Source of the DNA: a virus
IMG/VR virus record: IMGVR_UViG_3300034061_000032
Location: 1 to 20,436 of that record
DNA length: 20,436 bases
Direction: 5' to 3' (one strand)
Under the pieces are notes generated by a model. The model was not told the origin of the DNA and ran no database searches. It saw only the letters and a program-made list of their open reading frames with translations. Both the position numbers and the translations under genes were made by a program. Every line of letters starts with the position of its first letter. Within the stretch, counting starts at the first letter, position 1. Below, piece after piece: positions 6,889 through 12,312 of the stretch.

Positions 6889-7164
6889 CTAGTCCTTGTA
6901 CCCGCCGCCAGCGGCTTTGTACTTCTTCGCCACCAACTGCGCTTTACGTGCTGACCATTGACCTGCACCCGTGCCATGCGTGGCTGCGGCTTTCACTTGG
7001 CTCACGATCTTCTTACGTAGACCGGGCTTGGTGTAATTACCAGCAGCATTAACCTTCCCGCCTTCTTTGTACTGCGTAAAGTCGGTGTCATCCCGGCGCT
7101 TTTTCTTCTTTGCACCGGGCATCTTGGAAGGGTTAATTGCACCCATGCCGCGAGAGGCCATCAT
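6889..7164 (-). CDS. DUF5872-like small basic protein (N-terminal half)
   Basis: The product is 91 aa from ATG 7164 (90 from the adjacent ATG 7161); TAATG overlaps the upstream stop, and AAGGGCGGG in the preceding gene's last codons could serve as Shine-Dalgarno. Recognisable stretches are NYTKPGLRKKIVSQVKAAATHG, then GAGQWSARKAQLVAKKYKAAGGGYK, the signature I associate with DUF5872. Residues 14-24 are a Lys/Arg patch (KMPGAKKKKRR), and EGGKVNAAG resembles the GGKVSSAS start of the C-terminal tag in neighbouring proteins. In relatives I recall, the chain continues into the QKSLxxWxxQKWRT region; here a TAG stops it and the next gene restarts two bases later. The role is unknown. Confidence 0.78.
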   Translation of the reverse strand: MMASRGMGAINPSKMPGAKKKKRRDDTDFTQYKEGGKVNAAGNYTKPGLRKKIVSQVKAAATHGTGAGQWSARKAQLVAKKYKAAGGGYKD

Positions 7165-7640
7165 TAGCAGTACCCGCCCTTACGCATACCTTTGGCACCA
7201 GCCATGACAATCTGCTTGCCCTTGGTTTTGCCTTTAACAGCAACACCATCTTTGCTAGGAGCAGCGGTTTTAACAGTGCCCATCTTCGATGCAGCCATAC
7301 CGCCTTTTGCCATCTTGCCCTTACCATCAGCAGCAAAAGCTGGCACTTTCTGACCATCCTTCATGACCATCGGCATACCGCCGGAAGCGTAGCCGCCCTT
7401 TGCCATCTTCTTCATGCCAGCTTCTTTCATCTCGTGCTTGATCATGGACTTAGGAGCACCCTTCTTCTTCATGAAGCCGATCTCCTTCTTGACCATTGCT
7501 TTTGACTCTTTCATCTCACCGCCTCCTGATTTAGTGAACTCTTGTCCCACGGTTACAGGGACGCCGACCTTCTTTGCGAACTTCGGGTTATTCGCCACTG
7601 CTTGCATGAATCTTTCCTGTTTGGCAGATTTAGCTGGCAT
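7164..7640 (-). CDS. Lys/Gly/Met-rich protein with MKESKAM...KKKGAPKSM motif and C-terminal Cys
   Basis: The ATG at 7640 overlaps the upstream TAA (TAATG) and has AAAGGAAGGAT before it, so I prefer it to the in-frame TTG at 7646; the product is 158 aa. The N-terminus PAKSAKQERFMQAVANNP, then KVGVPVTVGQEF, MKESKAMVKKEIGFMKKKG and APKSMIKHEMKEAG are motifs I recall from freshwater phage proteins. The second half carries MAKGGYASGGM, MAKGGMAAS, a KGKTKGKQIVMAGAKG segment and the ending MRKGGYC. The only Cys is the last residue. The KGKTKG segment may be a distant copy of the RGKTRGR tag of the three upstream genes. Highly basic and probably largely disordered. Function unknown. Confidence 0.75.
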   Translation of the reverse strand: MPAKSAKQERFMQAVANNPKFAKKVGVPVTVGQEFTKSGGGEMKESKAMVKKEIGFMKKKGAPKSMIKHEMKEAGMKKMAKGGYASGGMPMVMKDGQKVPAFAADGKGKMAKGGMAASKMGTVKTAAPSKDGVAVKGKTKGKQIVMAGAKGMRKGGYC

Positions 7641-8158
7641 TAGCAAATCCTTCCTTTGGTCTTACCACGCTGAGCAATACCATCTGCACGGCTGGAAGCA
7701 GAAGACACCTTGCCGCCTTTACGGAACGCTCTTCCGCCTTCGCCTTCCCAAGCTGCTTCTTCTGTGCTGATACTACGCACTGGAGACCTCATGCTGCGCT
7801 CTTCTTTGCCTTTAGCAAGTGCACGTTCTTTACGCTCTTGCTCAGACCGCTTCATCCCGCTAAGTGCTGCTGCCGCACCAAGAGCTACACCGGTACTAGC
7901 AAGGCCAGCTGTTACGCCACGAGAACGCTTATCGCTGTCTTCTTTTTCTTTGTCAGACTTAACTTTGGCGGAGGACTCTTCGCGTGAAAGCCGCTTGCTC
8001 TCGGCTTCGGACTCATCCGGGCCTTTAGCTTTTTCTTTCATCTTGGTGTTGTACTTCTCACCGTTCCACTCAAAAGTCTTCTTACCCTCTTTGCGAGCTT
8101 CGGCAAAGGCTTCTTTAAAAGTAGAGCCCTTGTCGTCGTAGTGTAGTTTCTCTTTCAT
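7640..8158 (-). CDS. Basic protein with FxWNGExYxTK N-terminal motif, hydrophobic segment and C-terminal tag
   Basis: The start is ATG 8158 (TAATG with the upstream stop; GGGAGAA before it), giving 172 aa; an in-frame TTG two codons earlier is less likely. Residues 12-38 (STFKEAFAEARKEGKKTFEW then NGEKYNTK) are a small motif found, as I recall, in many unrelated phage proteins. A charged Lys/Glu/Ser linker follows, then a Gly/Ala-rich hydrophobic stretch at 81-101 (GVTAGLASTGVALGAAAALSG) that could cross or insert into a membrane. The last 25 residues form the shared tag (GGKVSSASSRADGIAQ, RGKTKGRIC), with the only Cys at the end. The modular build of a recurring head and a shared tail around a variable middle is notable. 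Function unknown. Confidence 0.75.
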   Translation of the reverse strand: MKEKLHYDDKGSTFKEAFAEARKEGKKTFEWNGEKYNTKMKEKAKGPDESEAESKRLSREESSAKVKSDKEKEDSDKRSRGVTAGLASTGVALGAAAALSGMKRSEQERKERALAKGKEERSMRSPVRSISTEEAAWEGEGGRAFRKGGKVSSASSRADGIAQRGKTKGRIC

Positions 8159-8499
8159 TAGCAAATTCTCCCACGTGTTTTGCCGCGCTGGGCAATGCCA
8201 TCAGCACGAGCCGACGCTGAACTAACTTTGCCGCCAGCTTTCATGCCGCTTTCCTTGGATTTTTTTAAACTTTCAAGTGCAGCTTTGCCAGCTGATTCCG
8301 CAGCACTCTTTTCTTTTTCTTTTACAGGCGGCTTTGAAGGCGCCATCTTTAAACCAATCCCGAGTAATGCCTCACGAATGCTTTTGCGCGGGGCTTCATT
8401 CTCCGCGCGCTCTTTCTTTAACTGTTTCTCGTACTCCTCGTATTCTTTCTTTACGAGTGCATCTCTACGAGCGTTTTCAATTTCGTTTTCCATAGGCAT
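8158..8499 (-). CDS. Small basic coiled-coil protein with the shared C-terminal tag
   Basis: The 113-aa product starts at ATG 8499 (TAATG with the upstream stop; GCGGGAGGG just before). The N-terminal 45 residues (NEIENARRDALVKKEYEEYE, KQLKKERAENEAPRKSIREA) look like a charged coiled coil; then comes ALLGIGLKMAPSKPPVKEKE and a Lys/Ser/Ala linker. The last 25 residues are the tag GGKVSSASARADGIAQ plus RGKTRGRIC, differing from its two neighbours at only a few positions. The terminal Cys is the only one. No enzyme motif is visible. The neighbours share nothing but the tag, so it is probably a transplanted module for a common partner or location; this is inference. Confidence 0.75.
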   Translation of the reverse strand: MPMENEIENARRDALVKKEYEEYEKQLKKERAENEAPRKSIREALLGIGLKMAPSKPPVKEKEKSAAESAGKAALESLKKSKESGMKAGGKVSSASARADGIAQRGKTRGRIC

Positions 8500-9260
8500 T
8501 ACAGAACCCTCCCGCGAGTCTTGCCGCGCTGTGCGATACCATCAGCACGCTTGGACGCTGAACTTACCGAGCCGCCAGATGCGTACTTCTTGACTGCGCC
8601 GCCTTTTCTCATGCCCTCGGCTTCGCGCTTACGCCGCGCTTCGACTTCCCGTGCAGCATCAGCCATACGTTGCTGTGGAGTACGCACCACGCTTTTACCA
8701 GCCGAATCAATAGAGCCCTTGATACGCTCGCCAAGAGTCTGTGTGCCTTTAGCTTCCCCCGGTTTAATCATGCCTAAGGTCTCACCAACGGATTGAGTAC
8801 CCTTTACCCCCGAGCTAGACACGGTAGGTTTCTTAGGCGGAGGGGTGTAGTAAGTAGAAGGCGTAGTGTTAGAAGATTCACTAGCAGTAGACGCTTTCTT
8901 AGCCGGGGTTGTAGCTGCTGTAGGCTTCTTAACCGCAGGCTTTGGCTTTGGCTTTGGCGTAGGGTAGTTATCACTACGCATTACTGCTTCATCGGCGTCT
9001 TCAGGGATAAGTTCAGGACGGCCTTTCGACACGGCTTCCGCACGTTTTCTTGCGGCTTCGTCTACTTTTTTCTCGTCCCCAAGCGTGCTTCTATTCTTCC
9101 CAGAATAATCGCTCTTATCAGTCGGGACACTGCCTTTTTCGTCCTTATCCTCCCCACCCTCGCCCTTCAGCTTCTTATATAGGGCATAGCCGAGCATACC
9201 CGCGCCTATGGTGTTCAGGATGTCGCCGCCACTGGCAAACTTTCTGGTTTTCTTTTTCAC
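8499..9260 (-). CDS. Lys/Pro-rich protein with N-terminal hydrophobic segment and the shared C-terminal tag
   Basis: The 253-aa product starts at GTG 9260, overlapping the upstream TGA (GTGA), with GGAGAG a few bases upstream. Residues 1-12 (MKKKTRKFASGG) are basic, then DILNTIGAGMLGYALYKKLKG gives a short Gly-rich hydrophobic helix (14-31, GxGxxG spacing). The middle is low-complexity: KPKPKPAVKKP, Ser/Thr/Pro runs, and a Lys/Arg/Glu helix near the end (MADAAREVEARRKREAEGMRK). The last 25 residues are the tag GGSVSSASKRADGIAQ plus RGKTRGRVL, here ending in Leu rather than Cys. KKYASGG just before the tag echoes RKFASGG at the N-terminus. Probably mostly disordered; membrane association is possible. 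Function unknown. Confidence 0.75.
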   Translation of the reverse strand: MKKKTRKFASGGDILNTIGAGMLGYALYKKLKGEGGEDKDEKGSVPTDKSDYSGKNRSTLGDEKKVDEAARKRAEAVSKGRPELIPEDADEAVMRSDNYPTPKPKPKPAVKKPTAATTPAKKASTASESSNTTPSTYYTPPPKKPTVSSSGVKGTQSVGETLGMIKPGEAKGTQTLGERIKGSIDSAGKSVVRTPQQRMADAAREVEARRKREAEGMRKGGAVKKYASGGSVSSASKRADGIAQRGKTRGRVL

Positions 9261-9544
9261 AGTACTCTCCGGTGGGACTCAATTAGCTGGTCTATCTTGG
9301 TCTCCAGCCGATTGAACCGCTGATCTATGTGATCCGTTACTCGCTCTACTTCCGCCTTAGTTGCGGTTTCCCGTGCGATTTCCTCACGGGTCTTGTTAAT
9401 CAGGATGGTGACTCTTGCAAGCTCATCCCCTTGTTCCTTCATCCGTTCCTTGTACTGCTTGTGTACCACAGCAGTTAAACCCATTACGATAGTAATAAGC
9501 AGGTTCCAGATTGCCAACAAAATGGCGACGACAAAGCCATCCAT
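9257..9544 (-). CDS. Membrane-anchored coiled-coil protein (holin- or spanin-like candidate)
   Basis: The 95-aa product starts at ATG 9544, two bases after the preceding TGA, with GGAAG upstream. Residues 4-27 (FVVAILLAIWNLLITIVMGL then TAVV) make one clear transmembrane helix. Residues 28-95 are a charged helix with heptad-like spacing (RVTILINKTREEIARETATK, AEVERVTDHIDQRFNRLETK), so a coiled coil. One N-terminal transmembrane segment plus a coiled coil is the build of inner-membrane spanins (Rz-like) and of some small holin-like proteins, so a lysis role is possible. No endolysin or outer-membrane spanin is visible beside it, so this stays a candidate. A virion or membrane-tether role is the alternative. 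Confidence 0.7.
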   Translation of the reverse strand: MDGFVVAILLAIWNLLITIVMGLTAVVHKQYKERMKEQGDELARVTILINKTREEIARETATKAEVERVTDHIDQRFNRLETKIDQLIESHRRVL

Positions 9545-9545
9545 G

Positions 9546-9800
9546 TCAGCACTTCCATGCTCTAAGTGATTTATTAATACGGCTATTCGGGTCGTTCGCG
9601 GTCTTAGCTGAAGTCAGCTTTTTCTTCATGCCTGACATACGGGCACAGAATGACTTCTTCCTAGCCCCGCCTTCCGGCTGGGGGGCTTTTAGACCGGGCT
9701 TCCCCGGATTGGCTGCGTTATACGAAGCACGTCCTTTGGCGTTTAAGCCGCCCTTCTCGGACTTACCTTCCTTGCGCTGCCATGCTGGAGTCTTAGCCAT
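9546..9800 (-). CDS. DUF6321-like small basic protein
   Basis: The 84-aa product starts at ATG 9800, overlapping the end of the preceding gene by 8 bases. Almost the whole chain is a pattern I recall as DUF6321 from aquatic phages and large viruses: PAWQRKEGKSEKGGLNAKG, RASYNAANPGKPGLKAPQPE, GGARKKSFCARMSGMKKKL, TSAKTANDPNSRINKSLRAW, ending KC. It is strongly basic, with two Cys, one the last residue. Conservation along the full length argues for a specific fold or binding surface. I know no established function. The domain name is from memory and would need a profile search to confirm. Confidence 0.8.
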   Translation of the reverse strand: MAKTPAWQRKEGKSEKGGLNAKGRASYNAANPGKPGLKAPQPEGGARKKSFCARMSGMKKKLTSAKTANDPNSRINKSLRAWKC

Positions 9801-10284
9801 AGAACACCGTCGCAGTTACCGATGAGCCACAACCCACAAAGATACCGTTAGGGCAGTAGATACCTTCGCCGGGGATCAGTACAGGTAGGCCAATCGTATT
9901 AAAAGTATCAATTTCTAGCGCAATACTGCTATACATCGTGACGTTACCGCTTGTGGTCGTAGTCGGCGCATCTGCACAAGTAAACGTGTTTGCACCCGTC
10001 TTTGTGATTGTGTACGCACCGTCCCGTCCCGCGCCAGACGTAAAGTCTAGAAATACCCGATCTCCAGTCTCAAGGCCGTGATCTGTAATGGTCACAGTAA
10101 TCGTGGCACTCGGGCTTGTACGGCTGTATGTCCCAGACTTCTGCTCTGTTGGGTCACATATACAGGTAGTCCTTAAAGACGCGGTTGCACTTGTCACCGT
10201 GATCGACTTCAGCCGTACGGGAATCTGCGTTACCAACAGTCCAGTACCTGCTGCACGGGCGGACTTAACGTCTGTTTGCATCAT
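9793..10284 (-). CDS. Beta-rich virion-type protein, paralogue of the preceding gene
   Basis: The 163-aa product starts at ATG 10284 (ATGATG, so 10281 is an equal alternative). It aligns along its whole length with the product of 10289-10777: both have xxQxDVKS near the N-terminus, TITVTITDHGLETGDRVFLD then FTSG, NTFTCADAPTTTTSGNVTMY, LIPGEGI, and end TVFYG. The HGLxxGDxVxLxFTSG...NTFTV core resembles a small beta-barrel insert (FCCH-like) that turns up in many phage tail and capsid-surface proteins. It has several Cys but no CxxC pairing. Lying just downstream of the capsid gene, it may be a capsid decoration or head-fibre protein. No enzyme function is seen. Confidence 0.68.
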   Translation of the reverse strand: MMQTDVKSARAAGTGLLVTQIPVRLKSITVTSATASLRTTCICDPTEQKSGTYSRTSPSATITVTITDHGLETGDRVFLDFTSGAGRDGAYTITKTGANTFTCADAPTTTTSGNVTMYSSIALEIDTFNTIGLPVLIPGEGIYCPNGIFVGCGSSVTATVFYG

Positions 10285-10288
10285 GGCG

Positions 10289-10777
10289 CTACCCGTAAAA
10301 AATAGTCATCGTTACCGTGGTAGACGGCAACAAGCAAAACAGACCGCCTTGCGCAAGAACGCCTTCGCCCGGAATCAACGTGTAAAACGCCGTACCCGAA
10401 GAACAATCCAACTCGACAAGCACCTTCGGGTACATCGTCACGTTACCGCTGGTGGTCAAACTCGCTGTGGTTACAGTAAACGTGTTCGTTGTTACGTTTG
10501 ATACTTCGTACGAATCGTCTACCGCTGTACCACTAGTGAAGTTAAGACCCACCGTATCGCCATTGGAAAGCCCATGATTAGCGATGGTAACTGTGCAAGT
10601 CGTTGACCCCGGAATGTCGTACGTACCCGACAGCGCCCCAACAGTATCAACCACGCATGAGTTAAACGTCGTCGAAGTTGAGGGCGAAATAACTATGCCC
10701 TTCAACCGGGTACGATCCGCGTACGCAAGCGAAGAGCTTGTCGCGTGGAATGACTTTACGTCGTATTGCATCGCCAT
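10289..10777 (-). CDS. Beta-rich virion-type protein, first of a tandem pair
   Basis: The 162-aa product starts at ATG 10777 with TGAGGAG upstream. It contains TCTVTIANHGLSNGDTVGLN then FTSG, NTFTVTTASLTTSGNVTMY, FYTLIPGEGV and the ending MTIFYG, and matches the next gene's product over its full length with no large insertion. The two genes are four bases apart and are probably a diverged tandem duplication. The conserved ends and variable N-terminal third suggest a common assembly interface with different outer surfaces. Capsid decoration or a virion accessory role is my inference from the position after the capsid gene and the beta-rich, low-charge composition. Confidence 0.68.
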   Translation of the reverse strand: MAMQYDVKSFHATSSSLAYADRTRLKGIVISPSTSTTFNSCVVDTVGALSGTYDIPGSTTCTVTIANHGLSNGDTVGLNFTSGTAVDDSYEVSNVTTNTFTVTTASLTTSGNVTMYPKVLVELDCSSGTAFYTLIPGEGVLAQGGLFCLLPSTTVTMTIFYG

Positions 10778-10791
10778 AACAGGCTCCTCAA

Positions 10792-11250
10792 TTAGACGTT
10801 CTGCTGGCCTACCAGCGGATCAGCAACGAAGTAGGTGATGTAACCAGCGACGGTACCTGCGCCCGAAGTATTATCGGTAACAGTCACGTACGACAGTTCA
10901 GTCGATGGTGCAAAAGTCAAACCAGAAGTGATAACGCCCAATGCCGAAACAGCCAAGCCAGAGGCAAAGAAGTTGTTGTCAGCAGTGCCGGAGTTATAGC
11001 CGGTCGCGCCAAGGTCACAAGTACCTGTGCCAGCGTCAGTAATCACTACGGACAGAATAACTGCGCCAGCCGGGAGAACCAGAGCAGGAGCGCCAGAAGC
11101 CGAAGAAATAGCGACGTTAGTGCCAGCGGTAGCTGGGGAAGCATCAGCGATGTAGAACTCAGCAGCCATTACGCCGGAGCCACAGTACGCGGTGCGAGTC
11201 TGATCGCCGCCGCCCGAACGCCAAATACTTTGGGTGGTAGATAGTGCCAT
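10792..11250 (-). CDS. Beta-rich virion-type protein downstream of the capsid gene
   Basis: I choose ATG 11250 (152 aa) rather than an in-frame GTG at 11265 because a GAGGA site lies 8 bases upstream of that ATG. The product starts MALSTTQSIWRSGGGDQTRT and is otherwise Ala/Gly/Thr/Val-rich: AEFYIADASPATAGT, ALVLPAGAVILSVVITDAG, LSYVTVTDNTSGAGTVAGY, ITYFVADPL. There are few charged residues and no hydrophobic segment long enough for a membrane anchor. The pattern of alternating strands with a PAGAVI turn is common in phage head decoration and fibre proteins. It is the first gene after the capsid terminator. Function is inferred from composition and place only. Confidence 0.65.
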   Translation of the reverse strand: MALSTTQSIWRSGGGDQTRTAYCGSGVMAAEFYIADASPATAGTNVAISSASGAPALVLPAGAVILSVVITDAGTGTCDLGATGYNSGTADNNFFASGLAVSALGVITSGLTFAPSTELSYVTVTDNTSGAGTVAGYITYFVADPLVGQQNV

Positions 11251-11362
11251 TTGAGTTGTCCTCACATGCGAGTTAAGCGCAAACGATCTGCATGTCGTCA
11301 GGCGGGGGGCCTGTTCGTAAGCGCCGGGAATTCCCCCGGATTTACTGCATTTATATACCTAA

Positions 11363-11388
11363 AAAGGGGGGCCGTAAAGCCCCCCTTT
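11363..11388 (-). terminator. Intrinsic terminator after the major capsid gene
   Basis: A perfect 10-bp stem (AAAGGGGGGC with GCCCCCCTTT) surrounds a 6-base loop and lies 3 bases past the capsid stop codon. On the minus strand the stem runs into TTTTT then AGG, the normal layout of a Rho-independent terminator. The plus strand gives GCCCCCCTTTCTATT, so it may work weakly in the other direction too. It would let the capsid message be made in excess over the downstream genes. Confidence 0.85.
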
Positions 11389-11391
11389 CTA

Positions 11392-12300
11392 TTACGCGCC
11401 TTGCGAGCCGTACATGCCCAGCGGGTCAGACCAGCCGAACGAATAACGCTCACGAGCCTTGTAACGGACGTTGCCGGTATCAAAGTCACCGTCCATCGAG
11501 TTAGCCAGCGGGCTACGAACAAAGTGCTTCATGCCGTTTGGAACGTCAGTGGTCAGGAACCATGCGTTTGTGTCGGTCAAGAAGTGGTTGATCGTATAGC
11601 CTTCTGGGATCGAACCATTGTTCTTCAGAGCGTTGATGTCGTTGTCGTTAGTGCCGACGCGGAGTTCGGTTTCCAACAGACGAGTAGCAACGAACTGGAG
11701 AGCAGGAGGAACAATCAGCTTCTTCGGCTTAGCAGCGATCAGCAGACCACGTTCGTCAGTCCACGCAGCGATTTGAATCACAGCGTTTTCCAGCGAAGTT
11801 TCGTTCAAGTCAGCAGCAGTAGCTGGGATGTTCGAGTTGGTGCCACCGGAGACGAGTGGGTGGTTAGCGTTGAACAGGGAGACATTGTCACCGCCCGGAT
11901 AGGACGACGAGAAGCCGTTGTTCAGGACGTTAGCCGCCTTAACTTGCTTGGTGTAAGCCATAGCACGAGCCAGAGCCTTGGTATAACGAGCCGACAGGCT
12001 GTCATACAGGTTATCTTCGATGGCCTCTTCGGTCAGCGAGAAACCCAGAGCAATGGTTTCGTGGTTGTAGCGAGCAGTCCATGCTTCTTGTGCATTGTCG
12101 TACGCGATTGCAGAACCTTCGTTCTTAACCGGTGCGGCACTAAAGCCAGACAGCTTGGTTTCTTCTTCAAACGAACGCTCGGAAGTCTCGGTTTCGTAGA
12201 TTTCCTTGTGCTCTTCGCCGTAGCGGGCATACTCCAGACCGAACAGGGCGTTCAGGCCGGGGAGCAGCTCTTTCAGTAGTTGTGCGCGTGAAATAGCCAT
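11392..12300 (-). CDS. Major capsid protein (Mu gpT-like, HK97 fold)
   Basis: The 302-aa product starts at ATG 12300 behind an AAGGAGC Shine-Dalgarno site. The sequence follows the Mu gpT-type major head subunit family: N-terminal helix MAISRAQLLKELLPGLNALF, a glutamate-rich arm (EEHKEIYETETSERSFEEET), GFSLTEEAIEDNLYDSLSAR (the family's alpha/loop region), ALARAMAYTKQVKAANVLNN, FNANHPLVSGG, then PKKLIVPPALQFVATRLLET and the C-terminal ARERYSFGWSDPLGMYGSQG. The latter half matches the family signature RxxYSFGWxDPxxxYGSxG. It should form the icosahedral shell. It follows the scaffold-like and 217-aa genes and is followed directly by a strong terminator. No maturation protease gene is visible nearby. 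Confidence 0.9.
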   Translation of the reverse strand: MAISRAQLLKELLPGLNALFGLEYARYGEEHKEIYETETSERSFEEETKLSGFSAAPVKNEGSAIAYDNAQEAWTARYNHETIALGFSLTEEAIEDNLYDSLSARYTKALARAMAYTKQVKAANVLNNGFSSSYPGGDNVSLFNANHPLVSGGTNSNIPATAADLNETSLENAVIQIAAWTDERGLLIAAKPKKLIVPPALQFVATRLLETELRVGTNDNDINALKNNGSIPEGYTINHFLTDTNAWFLTTDVPNGMKHFVRSPLANSMDGDFDTGNVRYKARERYSFGWSDPLGMYGSQGA

Positions 12301-12312
12301 GATTTAAGCTCC

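Noticed and set aside
6888-6977. Upstream 30-codon extension of the 77-aa protein
   Set aside because: It overlaps the DUF5872-like gene in another frame and gives an Arg/Trp-rich segment (RSWWRRSTK) unlike the family; the ATG at 6887 directly follows the stop of the upstream gene.
11251-11265. GTG start at 11265 for the gene after the capsid terminator
   Set aside because: The ATG at 11250 has a GAGGA site at proper spacing and gives the normal-looking MALSTTQ start.
11324-11339. CCGGG-AATTCC-CCCGG inverted repeat between capsid and next gene
   Set aside because: Only a 5-bp stem without a T-run or nearby promoter; too weak to call beside the strong terminator at 11363-11388.
11251-12279. 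Long plus-strand open frame (342 codons) opposite the capsid gene
   Set aside because: It is the antisense of a clearly recognised major capsid protein, spans the terminator and gene boundary, and its translation has no recognisable motif. It is a by-product of the capsid gene's codon use.
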